A DNA stretch of 64,000 nucleotides from Sphagnum magellanicum (taxonomy: Eukaryota; Streptophyta; Sphagnopsida; Sphagnales; Sphagnaceae). The notes under the pieces were generated by a model. The model was not told the origin of the DNA. It ran no database searches and was given only the letters and a program-made list of their open reading frames with translations. The stretch lies in contig CM038914.1 of the NCBI GenBank assembly GCA_021904315.1, forward strand, positions 9,936,001 through 10,000,000. Direction: 5' to 3'. Made by a program: the position numbers and the translations under genes. Shown in pieces: positions 26,074 to 38,823 of this stretch. Within the stretch, counting starts at the first letter, position 1. Each line of letters opens with the position of its first letter.

Positions 26074-26886
26074 TGTTCAATATAATTAAATATATTTATT
26101 TATTAATTATCTGAATACCAATTTCATGTGTATTGCAATATTCTCATCAATCACTGGTGACATTGTGAGCTAGGTGAGTCTCTCAGGTAAGTAGTAGATC
26201 AACATGCAAATAGGAATAGGTCAATAGCTTTAAAAGTAGGCTAGAGTGGTGAGTGTATTAGTTGATAGGTAGGTGCAAGGTGGTAAGTGGGTGGGTGTGG
26301 TCAGGTTTGGAAGAAAAAAAAAAGACAAAAAATAAATAAATAAACAAACAAACAAAATCAAATTATGCTAACGTGTGGTTAGCACAATAGGTAATAGAAA
26401 CCAATGAAAAATCAGTGACCATCCAACCACATACATCCCCAACTAGTGGAGTCATGAGGACTGGTTCAGTTGACAACTCTCAGGGTAATGCTATGGTTAT
26501 GCCAGGAGTTCATGACTTGGTCTCCTCTCTCTACTTCAGCAATGAGCATGCAAGTGTAACGACAACCAAACCCCTTATAATGGCCCCTTTTATGTTTGTT
26601 CTGTCTCTTGCTATTGTGGATAACAGTTTTTGTGCTTTTGTTTGGTTGTTGTTGTTGGCATATGTTTCTAAAGTAGGTGGCTTGTCAATTGAGACCAATT
26701 CTATCTACAAATTGACTCTTACAACACCCCATCCCCCCACCCCCCTTCCTCCAAACACCACTTTCCTTGCTTTGGATTAGCCTTTGAGAAGATGGGTCCC
26801 CACATAAATCACACCCAGAAATTTGGTACCGTGTATTGGGAGGGTACCATTATATCCATGAATGTCCCTCTTACAATAAAGGAGGA

Positions 26887-26932
26887 ATCTTACACCTATT
26901 TCCTTGTAGTCCAATACTTGTAGGTGTAAGAT
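26887..26932. repeat. Perfect 12-bp hairpin
   Basis: ATCTTACACCTA at 26,887-26,898 pairs with TAGGTGTAAGAT at 26,921-26,932 across a 22-nt loop. A third related arm (AGGCGTAAGAATACTCCTCC) follows to about 26,995. Function unknown. Confidence 0.75.
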
Positions 26933-27107
26933 CCCTCTCGCTCGTAAAGAGTAGGTGTACTCATTATTAAAGAGTAGGCGTAAGAATACTCCTCCACCGG
27001 CTCATGATCTCCGTATGTTTATGATAGGATTTGTTTCATGCTTTATTACAGGTAAAACTCATGAATGAGGGAGAATATTTTGAATGTAAAAACCTAGGCT
27101 CAACTAT

Positions 27108-27406
27108 ATGGGTTATTAATTTACCTCCACAATTAGGACCATGCCTTTCATTTGAAGGACTAGAGTTCTTATGGTTTGTAAAATTCCCCATATATTATTA
27201 TGAGGTGGGTTCAAGAAGTCATACAAGTTTATCTCAACCACCAATTCTACATATTATGTCTTGTTTGATTTTGTCCATTGGCCTCTTTCTTTATGACTTG
27301 GAAGGCCCTTAGATGACAACATTACGAGAATCAGGTCTGCACGAGACAATTCCACACTTGGCTATTGCATCATGCAGGCCCTAATTGTGGAGGTAAATTA
27401 ACCCAT
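27108..27406. repeat. Foldback (inverted repeat) element
   Basis: Arms at 27,108-27,144 and 27,374-27,406 share ATTTACCTCCACAATTAGG as reverse complements, extended on both sides. The spacer is about 230 bp. This is the shape of a small MITE-like foldback, next to the 76-bp array. No target duplication recognised. Confidence 0.7.
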
Positions 27407-27475
27407 GTCATAGAGGCCTTACCCTACACTTTAAGTCATGACTAGTACACAAGTGAACAAGATCCTAGAATATTA

Positions 27476-27880
27476 TGGGCAAGAAAAATATGATAGGCAC
27501 CTTGTAATAGGGCCCTTCTTTTGTGGTGAACAAGCACCTAGAATATTAATACGGGTAGCAAAAATACGATGGGCACCTTGTAATAGGGCCCTTTTTTCTT
27601 GGTGAACAAGCACCTCGAATATTAATACGGGTAGCAAAAATACGATGGGCACCTTGTAATAGGGCCCTTTTTTCTTGGTGAACAAGCACCTCGAATATTA
27701 ATACGGGTAGCAAAAATACGATGGGCACCTTGTAATAGGGCCCTTTTTTCTTGGTGAACAAGCACCTCGAATATTAATACGGGTAGCAAAAATATGATGG
27801 GCACCTTGTAGTAGAGTCCATTTTTCTTGGTGAACAAGCACCTAGAATATTATGGGCAGCAAAAGCATGACGGGCATCTT
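27476..27880. repeat. 76-bp tandem repeat, about five copies
   Basis: Units contain GGGCCCTTTTTTCTTGGTG, AACAAGCACCTCGAATATT, AATACGGGTAGC and GGGCACCTTGTAATA. The middle units are almost identical and the outer ones diverged. Because 76 is not a multiple of three, the array creates overlapping open frames that repeat one another; these are not genes. Confidence 0.92.
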
Positions 27881-28433
27881 GTTAAAGAGCCCCTTTTTCA
27901 CGTAATAGGACCCCCCTAATTTTTTGACTTTATGGGTAACTCTAATCAAAAGGATCCCAACATCCCTGTAAATGTTCATACCATGTCCATTCTGTATATG
28001 AATGAAAAATGATGTGCATCCATCTGCTGAATAGGGTTATGGATGTAACTGATGTTGGTTATGTCCAGTCATCTGCTTTATGCGGGCTGTGATTGGAAAT
28101 AGCCTTGGGGCGTGCCAAGGCGTCTTGGGTATTTTCAATAATAATCAGCAGCCTCCTCTCATTGGTGATTGTTGTTCAACAATATGAATCACTCTTCCTC
28201 TGCATCATAACATGTTAGCTCTGTTGTCTCCCCTGCCAATAACCCAACAACAACTACCAGCAACCAGCTTTTATGCTCCTCCAAAACAAAAAAGAAAAAT
28301 AAGAGACTCAAGAGGGCTAGGTGGCAATTTACTGGAAGCTGAGTCATAAGTTACAACTGAAGGCATTCTAAAGGTGGCCAACTGGCAGCAGCTTCCATGC
28401 AAATTTTGCATGTAAAAAAGTCTTCCTATTAAG

Positions 28434-28500
28434 GAAGGTAGTTTGTTTGTTTGGTTTGCTGGCCTTGCCTACCAAGACAAGGATATTGTGTTTAGATTCG
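28434..28500. repeat. Dispersed repeat family A, 5' fragment
   Basis: Matches the start of the 29.47-kb copy: AAGGTAGTTTGTTTGTTTGG, then GCCTTGCCTACCAA and AGGATATTGTGTTTAGATTC. Homology stops near 28,500. Confidence 0.75.
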
Positions 28501-29454
28501 TTATTACATATAGTAAAGGACGTCGTGAAGCATCATTTCATCCATCTGTCCTGTCATCCATTCTTCCATCTGTCTGGTCATCCATCTGTCTCGTCATGGT
28601 CTGTTTACTCCGACGGGGCGAAGAAAGAGTGGAATACAGACGCGACATGATGGAGAATAATACATATTAGTGTTGTAAATTTTTATTATTATTATTATTT
28701 TTTTGGGGGTTTTTGGACTTAGGTACACTCATCCTGTCTCTTTCTCAACAACTGAAAGAGTTGGGTTGGGCTTTTTTTTTTTGGTTTAGAATACTGGAAA
28801 TTTTCAATGCTTTTTACATTGCCATAATTTTTTATTATAGTTCAATGGATGCCAGAGTGAGCAGCTGTTAAGCACACTTTTATTAGATATTGGCAATTTC
28901 AAGGTTTGCATTTGCCATAATAATAATGACAATGGATGTCAGTTGCCATTTTAGCACACAAACTTAATAGATACATTGGTAATTGCAATGATCAGATTGC
29001 CTAGAAAAACAATTTTGCCAATAATAATAACATGCTGTATGCCAAAGGTATTATTATGATGCATGTGAAAATTGGCTGCACCAGATACCCTAACCATTAT
29101 GAACAGGGAGGGGGTCTGGATACTGGAACTTATCAACAAAAACAAAGAAATAATTTTCAACAGATTGATACCTACTAAATAAGTAACTTACTACTTACTT
29201 ACAAGTTGAACAACGTTGGGGTATATTTGTCGTCTCTAGTCTATTCCCATGGTCAGCTGTATGTTGCTATCTCACGAGTCACAAGCAGTGCAACCATCAA
29301 GATTTTCAGCGGCCAAGGTGCCGATGGATACATGCGAAATGTCGTATATAAAGAGGTTTTGGAAATGTAGTTTGTAATTGTAAATTTTGTAATATGTACC
29401 ATCAAATACACACACACCTGTGCATTAGGCATGAGGTTCAAACTATTAATGAAG

Positions 29455-30629
29455 GTAGTTTGTTTGTTTGGTTTGTTAGCCTTGCCTACCAAAACAAGGA
29501 TATTGTGTTTAGATTCATTATAGAGTATAATAGCCTAAGGGATTTTGGCCCCTAGGTAATAGGTCTATTTTTATATGGGGATTTTTGAAAGATGATATTT
29601 TGGCTTCTGTTGAAACTTGAGATTAGTTATTATAGAGTTATAATATCATGAAGGAATTTGGTTTGTTTTTAGAGGATTTTTTGAAGATTATATTTTTGCA
29701 TCGTGAAATATTTGAGTTTTCATAATTCTTCTTTTGGGTGAAGATACTTTTTAATGTAAACTAGTGGGTGCTCGTGACCTTCGGCCACTGTGAAGTCCTC
29801 CAATTTTTTTAAACTTGGTTCGCGTTTTAGTTTTTTTTTAAAACTTTTAATTTTTTTAATTTTTTAATTTTTATGTGTTTTCTATTTTTATTATTATTTT
29901 GTGATCATCCAGTCGGAAGAACATTTCATCCATTCCCTTAATCGGGACAGATAGTAGCTAAAAGAAAAAAAGCTTCCCCAAAATTCGTCTCATCATCAAG
30001 TCGGATGGACATTTCATCCATCCCCTTAATTGGGACGGACAGTAGCTAAAAGAAAAAAAAAGGTAGTCTTGGTCAATACAAAAAAAATAAAAAATTGATT
30101 CTGGGCTGTCCAAGGCCTAAATATTTTTTTTCTGGTCTTCCCCTAAATTCGTCCCGTCATCAAGCCGGACGAACATTTCATTCGTCCCCTTAATCGAGAT
30201 GAACAATAGCTAAAAGAAAAAAAAAGGTAGTCTTGGTCAATACAAAAAAAAAAAAAAAAAACAAAAGATTCTAGGCTGTCCAAGGCCTAAATATTTCTTT
30301 TCTGATTTATCAAATCTTTTGCCTCAAAAAATCAGACTGCCCCTGATTTCTTTTATCTCTGGAGTTAGTTACATCTGGAGAAGTTACATTGGGGAAGCTC
30401 CATAGGGAACGGGCAATGATTGGAAGAATCTTCCAAGCACTGCCCACACAGACAGACACCACCACTGTTGCTTTTCCAGGCGTAACTAAAAATGACCTGC
30501 TATGGGCGGGTGTCTGCCTTGGCCGCCCTGCCCTGCCCCTGCCCTGTTTGTCACCACAGACAGATAGACACCATGTTTGCTTTTATATGTAGAATGGCAA
30601 GGCCACGGTGTGACACACCCCTTGTTTTT
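29455..30629. repeat. Dispersed repeat family A, copy 2, split by an insertion
   Basis: The left part is 29,455-29,760 and the right part 30,593-30,629. Compared with copy 1, an 832-bp block (29,761-30,592) interrupts between TTAATGTAAA and ATGGCAAGG. Confidence 0.8.
29761..30592. mobile_element. 832-bp insertion of unknown class
   Basis: Begins CTAGTGGGTGCTCGTGACC and ends TTTATATGTAGA, inserted at the A/T junction of repeat family A. It carries an internal imperfect tandem repeat (about 29,910-30,310; words CATTTCATC, TCCCCTTAAT, TAGCTAAAAGAAAAAA) and a small GC-richer end. A Helitron-like origin is possible because of the A/T target, but the 3' end lacks a clear CTRR. Confidence 0.5.
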
Positions 30630-31649
30630 GTCATGTTGAGATCTCCCACACCATGCGGTCCCTGGCAGTGATCTTGGTACTATTGGAAAGCCCCCCCATG
30701 AGCCAGGGGTTTTAAGCCATCCACCCTAGCCTATTTTAAGCTATTCTCACTTAACTCATCCTCGATTATTTCAAACTATTGTACCCTTGGTGCATCAAGA
30801 TGATTTTTGCCACGTTTAAACTTGGCAGCTCAATATGCAATATAACTGGGGCACAGATGTCCAATCAGGAAGAGACACATCAGTGAGTTAGTCAGTAAGG
30901 CTTGTTACTATACAAAATATCTCTGCAGTGTATGTTAACTGGTATGAATATTCCCAGGGATATTGAAATCCTTTTTATTAGAGTTACCCATAAAGTCAAT
31001 AAATTAGGGGAGTTCCATTTCCCCCCCCCCAAAAAGTTTTGGCCAAACCATGGACGGGAACCCCCTAATTTGTGTCCAAGTACGGTTTGGACACAAGTTT
31101 CAGATGGAGGTCTTTGAAAGCATGTAAAATTTTGATCTGGGCCTGGAAAGAATCCTGAAAATTGATGTCCTACTTTAGGATAAAACACATGGTGAGATCA
31201 AATAATTGGGATAAGTTAATTGGTTGTCTATAAAAGTTGTGATTAAAACAAAAAAAAGCCTAGATGGCAATCTATCATGATATGCGAGCTATTGTTATGG
31301 CCATTAGGTATTTGGTGCAAAATATTTATTATTATTATTGTCATTTGTTGGTATAACCCAAAACAGAAGTTTAGTTTTGTTGTTTATCCGGAAAGAGTGG
31401 TTTTACAGTTTGATCATTTTCGGTTTGAGATTCCACAGCACACTGAGGAACAAGTAGCTAAAGACATGGTCGGTCGCTCATCATAGTGATTAAGGATCTT
31501 AATGTACCAAACTCCAATAATTTCCCAACTTGATTGTGCAACCAAGCAATCAATTTAATGAGAGAACCATACTTGAATTTTAGATGTATATCCATAAATA
31601 CTCATATTCATTCTCATACAAAGAGATATAATAATATTTACTACAATAG

Positions 31650-31765
31650 AGGTATCAATAAAGTCACCCTCTCTTTCACCCCCTATCCCCTCTTTGAGTG
31701 GTATCCACAAACTAATGAAATTTGATTACATCTGAGTATAAAATGCTGAAACTCCGCATTTTAAT
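31650..31765. repeat. Dispersed repeat family B, copy 2
   Basis: Second copy of the family seen at 3,700-3,842, same orientation, shorter by an internal unit. Confidence 0.7.
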
Positions 31766-31769
31766 GCAC

Positions 31770-33109
31770 AAGGTTCGAAAAAAATTATAATGTCCGTCCA
31801 GGTAGGAGCAGTGAAAATATATGTAGCAGCAGTGGAGGCGCTCAGGAAAAAAGGAAAGACAGGATGAAACTCAATTTTCCACCAAAATTGGTGGAAAAAC
31901 TAGTTTGGGTCCCAGTTATTTTGTTTTGTAAAATTTTCATTCCCAGTTACGCGTTTGATGCCCTATTATGCCGAAACTGCCCGTTCTCGCCCCTAATCGC
32001 CTGACTTTACGGCTAACTTTAATATAATAAATTATTAAGAAATTATGAAGTAAGTATTTAAATTAATTTATTCCTCATCTTTCCATACAGGCATATTTAA
32101 CTTTTTAGCAAAAAAAATTGAGACAAACAAGTCGCTTTAATTTTGTCTCAGATATCATCTCCATACAACAGTAAAATGCACTCCAAATGATCTCAATGTA
32201 TAATAAGAGTTGGCAACTGACATTATTAGAGACTTTCTCTCTAAGATTTACTCCTACAAATTTGATCTCTTTATTTATTTTGAAGGAGTTTTTAGCAAAT
32301 TATCCTTTGGATTGAAGGATTCATTGTATTATTGCTCTTCAAGTTGGAAGGACCTTGAAATTGTTTTGGTCATCAGATTATACCCGTGTGTACAGCAGAT
32401 ATCACTTTTCTCATCAGACCCCCACTGGATATCTGGGTGGTTCCTTGTTTCTTCCAAGGTATCCATCAAAGGTAACCATGGTAAAGTATCCGCTAGCTGA
32501 ACAAGCAGTTCCTGGAAAGAACAGGTAACCTGGTGTATCCGGGTCCTGCCTGAGAACTCACAGGTCTTTGACCAGGGTTTAGGTTAAGGTTATATTATGC
32601 AACCAATTAATAATTAAATAATTTTAAACGTATATAAATTTCCATTTTCATTTATTTAAAGATGGTAACCATGATCAAAGAACTGGTTCCACATGTCCAA
32701 CTATTGTGATATACAAAGGAACTAGCTAACAAATATTCAATGACCAAGTTTTCTTACAACCTTTTTGGTCAATTTCATTGCATAGTTATTTTGTCAATTT
32801 CCAAAGGATATGGCTAGTCAACATCAAATGTTGTAGTGCGTCCTCCAAGTGGGTGAAAACATAGCTAGCTTTCCATCACAAAATTAGGAAACTTTTGTGT
32901 GGCATTCTTTGTTCCATATCTTGCAAAACTAAGAACGAGGAAAACTTGTAATATTTTGGTATTAAAGTGTTTAGGTATTGTTGAATCCAATAGGGTAATG
33001 ATTGTGACAACCAGGCCTATAGCAAAGTTAGAGTTTGGCCTTGGCATAATGCCCTAATAAATAACTCCTTGGAAAGTTTTATATATTTTTTCTTTTGTTA
33101 CATTTAATA
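31770..33109. other. Intergenic, no gene recognised
   Basis: A short GC-richer piece at 31,940-32,010 resembles the inverted-pair repeat. 32,210-32,500 has a 96-codon frame without domain. Nothing else supported. Confidence 0.55.
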
Positions 33110-34255
33110 TTGTGTGATTGATTTTGTAGGTTTAAAATTGCTTAATGGTAGGCAATCTTTAGAAAGTGGGGCCCATGTTCATAATAGACCTCCTACCTCA
33201 TGGGCACCAAATGTCCCATGTCCCCCCAACTTATCATGTTTCATCGAACCTCATAGTTCCCATCGCCTATTTGCCTTATCATGTGCCACTACATATCTAT
33301 TTTACACCTCATCCCCCACACAAACCACAAACCACCCACTAGTTACCCCTCCCATTTTAACAAATCACACATCACCTACTAGTTCTCCCTACTAACCCCC
33401 AACCTTTCATGTGAATGTGAGGTCCCAATTTTACATTTTCCCAAATTCGATCATGCACACATTTTCCCTCTCCCACTTTATTAGTCCTTACAGTTGGCCA
33501 TCATTGTACCCCACCAACCTACCCCCATTTGTTCAACACACTTTCAACCTCCACTTAAAATCTTGTGCCCCACCTATGGGCGCCAATTTATTAGTCGAAG
33601 GTTAACTTGTCATTAGTGTTCATGTTAAACATCCAATTCATCCAATCCAAACCCTTGTGATCATCCCAGTTCAATACCTTCCATTATTCCTACCCTGCTT
33701 ACATTAACTTAGACATGGGTTTCATCATTAGATGTCCTTGGGTCCTTTCATTTAGGCTTTTGTCGTGCTCAATTATACAATCACACCCCCACCACTTTAC
33801 AACATGATGTACAAATGGCATTTCCTTTTCCATTGGATAAGTTAATGCAAAACTTATTCCTCTTACTACCCCAATGGTGTTTCACTTTGCCCCTTCATGG
33901 TAGGGCGACATGTATAGGGAAACATATATTTGACTCAAATGTTTTTTAGTAAGTAATTGGGAAAACTTGCATGAAAAGTTTATTTTACAGGCCCAAGCTT
34001 TGGTGGCCAACTCAAATTCAATCCCTTTTCCCCAACATGATCTTCTAATTCACAAACATTTATTCCATAATTTAATTAGTGGGCATGTAAGGGAATACTC
34101 TTGGGCAATTCACAGTTTGGCATTATTTTTTCCTACGCCCATGTCCTCCGACACCACCTCAACTTTCACTGCAATACACCTTAAATCGAATGGTTACTTC
34201 CTACTTTTCCTTAAAACACAACGACACATCTTGGGTTTTACAATTGGTTAATAAA
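33110..34255 (+). other. C-rich block with three unrelated open frames
   Basis: The plus strand is rich in CCCA and CACC words from about 33,170 to 34,210, unlike its A/T-rich surroundings. Frames at 33,114-33,395, 33,411-33,605 and 33,967-34,251 are open but share no domain. It may be a decayed transposon interior. No function claimed. Confidence 0.3.
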
Positions 34256-34929
34256 ATGATTTTTTTTTCTATAATTATAATTACAAGTTCATGTTAATGA
34301 ATGTGTAGTTGTAAAAGACATGGTGCCACATGGCATTATCACTTTACAATTATAGTTGATATCACAACTTAATGGTTTTTACACAAATATCAAATTTTCA
34401 AAATTTTATTCTTAATGTATTTTTAATTATCCAAAATTAGGTAATAACAAAATTCCATTCATTCTTGCAACTTTTGGTGAATAATAACAACTTATGGTCG
34501 TATGATGTTGACGTTGCATGCCACATGCCAACGAAGTTAACTAATAATTGTAACACTTCATGATTTGTGACATTAACTTGACATCATGATTCATATCATT
34601 GATTTGATGAATTAATCTCATTTATTAGGTAGTTGAAAATATTGTTGTCCTTTGTGATTAATAACAACTATGTCTTCCACGTGATGATGACATGGCATGC
34701 CATTTGGCAATAAATTGTCACAAATTTTCATGGTAATCCATGATTTTTTGTGTGTCTTGAATTTATGGCACCAATATTTGTCATGGCATACCATTGTTTT
34801 TGTGTGCCATGAGGTTTTGAAGTCATGAATTCACATGCATGTGTATGTGTATTAAACAATCTATTGTTAATTGTAATTATGACTACAATATTAATAATCA
34901 TTTTGAAAAAAGTGACACATAACTCCTTG

Positions 34930-35200
34930 ACTTTTAACTATTTAACACATTAGTTTAGGTTAACATACTTATTAAGTTAACCTATGTATGTAGGCTACTT
35001 AATAAAAACCTACTTCGTAATATAAGTTACCTTGTAAGTTACTTAACTAAATATAATAAATTTACTACATCTAATATGTTTAAATATACCTAAAATAGGT
35101 TACCCTATTAATAAGTTAACCTAGGTAGGCTTGCCTAAATTCCTAGCTTTAGGGTTTTTGCCAAGTCAACCTAGGTAGGTAGGCTTGCCTAGGTTCTTAG
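34930..35200. repeat. CCTA/TAGG-rich patch
   Basis: Includes CCTAGGTAGGCTTGCCTA twice (about 35,111 and 35,169). Same simple-sequence type as at 15.6, 19.8 and 51 kb. Confidence 0.6.
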
Positions 35201-36401
35201 CTTTAAGTTCAAGGGTGTTATTTCGTGAACATGTGAACGTGAATGGTGAACACGTGCACATGCACAAGTGAACCCAAGGGATTTTTTTCAATAATATCTT
35301 GTTGACGTCAATGGAATATTATTTGACACATAAGATAAAATATTTGGTGATGTGGAAGAATATTTTGCCACATGTTGTCGATGAATGATTTTCTTGGATG
35401 TAAAAAAAATGATTTAAAAAAAATGGAAGAACTTTCAAATGAACATTGGCAACAAATCAAATTGCATTTTCCCCCTTCTACTACTAATTTTCTCAATCTA
35501 TATTTGAAATTGCATTTACTCCACCTTTACTACTTAGTTGAATTTTTTCTACCTCTACCATGTTTTTGCATTTATTCCATTCTTATTGCCTTATATGCCA
35601 TTGATTCACATGGACATTTGACAATATTGCTTTTGTTCAATTCAACATAAGTATATAAATCTACCAAGGTTGGTGCACCATGTGTTGAAGCAAAAAAAAG
35701 GTTTTTGGCACCTTTATTAAAAATCCTACCCCTTGGTTTCAGACATGTATTATGTGGCAAAATATTATCTATAAAAAAAAACATATTTTGCACTGCCATG
35801 TCATTTGTGGTTATTGTCATCCTAGCTGTTGTAATGGGAGATAAGTTAAACATAGATGTAACATGAACTTATCAACAAAACATAGGTGGTCAGATATAAT
35901 AATTATCTATATAATACAAAAAAACTTATAACAAAAGACATTTTAACCGTTCTAACAATATTATTGTGAAGTAGTTATTTTAAAAACATACTGAAAAATT
36001 GATGCATAGTTTGTAGATGTATACTACAAAAGGTTAAGTAATTAAGGGCATCACTATAAAAATGTAAAAAGCAAATGTGAGAAATTGACAAGTACACTAT
36101 TATGAATATTTATTTGCAACCTAGCAATGCCACTTTCCATAAAAAAATTAATTGTCATTGTCATTAAATGTAACAAGACTATGGCCATTGTTACACATGT
36201 TAAGATATTATGATAATGCAATGCAAACCACATTTTAATTATTAGAAAGGTGGGTATTTAATCTGCAAATTTTTTTGCATACATTATTAGTTGTTGTTTT
36301 ACGATGCCATGAGTTTTTGACACAATTTTTATGCTTTCAATTATTTTGCTCCATTTTGAAAGAAAAACAAACATGGCTTGTTGAACTCTTCAAGATTTAG
36401 A

Positions 36402-38394
36402 CTTGTACCCTATTATTGGGAAGAAATAAATGAAGTCCATTGATGTAAAATACCAAGTACAAGTTAGATATTGGGTAACAAGGAACCATTTATAGGACTA
36501 CAAAATTTATGCGACGATGATTTGTATGTTTGATGAAGACTTTCTGAACAATTTATTATGGCCTCCAAGAGACAATCCATGGCCAACACACTTAACAAAT
36601 TGGAATTACAGAATTTGACTCTTGAGGCAATCCGATTATCTATTGGGATTTGTGTTTCCAAATAAGTATTCTCGAAATCACCATCAATAAAAAGTGGCAA
36701 GATAACCAAAATGACACGAAGGAAAACGAGTATGAATCACCAACATTTGTTTATTGTAAGGAAATAGATGTAATGGTGCCACTGGTCAAAACAAGCCTTC
36801 AAACTCCACTAAGAATGCAAGGATCTTGGAATGACAACAACGCCAAAATGCTAGAAGCTATGGTAGAATCATCCAGGGGAATGGATGGAAAACCAAGTCC
36901 AAGCATTAAAGGTTCTCCACAATATTACCACAGATGAGGCCATTGACGTCAATGGCATCTTAGAACCATGAGAAAATATTAGAGAATTATAGGAATGTCA
37001 TTTGTAGGACCTTGAAATGAACCAACATTGTTGAAATGAAAGAGACGAACTGGTGCGAGATGTGTATTTATCTATGTGTGTTTAGTTTTTTTATCATGGA
37101 TGCTTGATGAGTAATGCATTTTAAGTTTTCTTTCAGGAGTTGACAAATGAAAATTATGTTTGCTTGAATAACTGCAACCAAAAGAGAACCATAGGAAAAT
37201 AATTTGTAAGAAAATCAAACAAACTAACAAATCCAATTAGAAATTGAATTTTTTTTTTCCCACTACAATCTTGGAAATTTGTATTTGGATTGAGCTAGAT
37301 GGAAATTATATTCATTGTATGAAACATACTTTAGATAAAACAGTTGACACCAAATTCCACATAGATATGTTGAACACCAACGCAAGTAAGATATAAAAGG
37401 AGAAATGGAATATGTATGGCCATTTAGAAATAAGACAATTGGGAAATGTCTTCAAATATAATGAAAATTACATTCATAAATGGAGAACACACTCCACACA
37501 AGATTGATTTAAACTACAAAAAATATATAAAATAAAATTCCATCTCCTAATGTGGTTATTCACTATTTAAATTTGAAATTCATTATCAAGTAGCCATAAA
37601 CTTTATTGGAGATTGTTACGTATTGTTATATATATTTTAGGTATTGTTTAGGTATTGTTAGGTATAATTCCCCATTGTAGGCCACAAAAATTGTTAGAAA
37701 TATTGACAATATGAATAATTATATACATTTGTGTGTTAGGTTGCTAAACTGATAAAATTGAAAGGATTGATTAGATCCCAACAAAACCATTTTGATATAA
37801 ACGACATTGGCATAATTTATTTATGAAATTCTCCAATTCTATAATTTGAAATATGTTTCCAAAAACATGTATATTGGAATTATGGATAGAGATATTCTCA
37901 AACATAAATGCAACATTGGAAAAAGGAAGAAAACATGTAATCTCTATTTGGTATTCATATAATGTGTACAAGCCAATATGGAATTTTAATTGTAAAGAAC
38001 CCAATTCTCTTACAAAATTTCACAAATGAAAATGATGGCTTGATTGAGCATTCCCAAGAATCATATAAGTTTGAAATTGTTTTCTATGGGGACAATTTAT
38101 GAAACTTTGGATTTTCCTTGATGTGTGTTTCAATCATTACAAGGGAGAGGTCATTTTTACAACCAAGATTATTTAATGTGGAAACCTATGCAAAAACAAA
38201 GAACACTTAGAGAACATGGAATTGCATGGGTAGAATATATAACTAATCCTAGAAGTAGGATTCAAGTTGGAAAGGGCATTCCAACAAATAGCATTATACT
38301 ATCAATCTTGTTTGACAAAGCTTTTTCCAACATTGTGGTATGTGCAAGCTTTGACACAAACAACTACAAGTGTTCTAGGAAGGTGACTTAAAAT
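36402..38394 (+). pseudogene. Unidentified decayed gene, convergent with the methyltransferase-like relic
   Basis: Coding-like text on the plus strand in several frames with stops: NPWPTHLTNWNYRI, SDYLLGFVFPNKYSRNHH, ESPTFVYCKEIDVMVPLVKT, QNARSYGRIIQGNGWKTKSK, LENYRNVICRTLK, then an intron-like gap ending TTTCTTTCAG at 37,136. Next come ELTNENYVCLNNCNQKRTIG, NENDGLIEHSQESYKFEIVF and finally IAWVEYITNPRSRIQVGKG to DTNNYKCSRKVT. No family recognised. Its 3' end faces that of the minus-strand relic about 430 bp away. The pairing may be chance or may mark one ancestral unit. Confidence 0.4.
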
Positions 38395-38823
38395 GAGCTT
38401 TGAATGAAAACATACATAAAAGGAAAATCCAAGGCAAAACATAATAACATCATTAGAGCTTTCCACCCAACCTCAGGATCACCTAACAGGTTCAAAAAAC
38501 CTAATGATCCACCCCCAAACTCAAAAAAAAAATTTAAACATCTTTTAATGCTTCATCATCAATGAAAGTTTTAACTCTTGAATGGTAACCTTGGGAAATA
38601 ATCCGTGAAGGAGGTGAAGCCAAAGACTCCAGAGCTAGGGCTTGAACCTCAGCATATGATAGTAATAGAAAATAAATGGTAGGATCCTAGAATATCTCAT
38701 CCTCCCTGAATGAAAAAAAACTCTTTGGTGGAGACCGCACTTTGCAAATAAAGAGAGAGGAAAATGTGAAGCGTATAACAAAAAGAATTGAAGGAATGCA
38801 TAATATTGATGCAAGTTGGCAAC

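Larger units (their letters stand above)
27909..31016. repeat. Inverted pair of about 80-bp repeats
   Basis: Plus-strand 27,909-27,993 (CCCCCTAATTTTTTGACTTT, ATGGGTAACTCTAAT, AAAAGGAT) is the reverse complement of 30,941-31,016. The coordinates give the outer span; only the two arms are repeats. A shorter related piece is at about 31,957-32,015. Confidence 0.65.

Noticed and set aside
27473..27837. Three overlapping, near-identical open frames
   Set aside because: They are the same 76-bp unit read repeatedly; no start context or domain.
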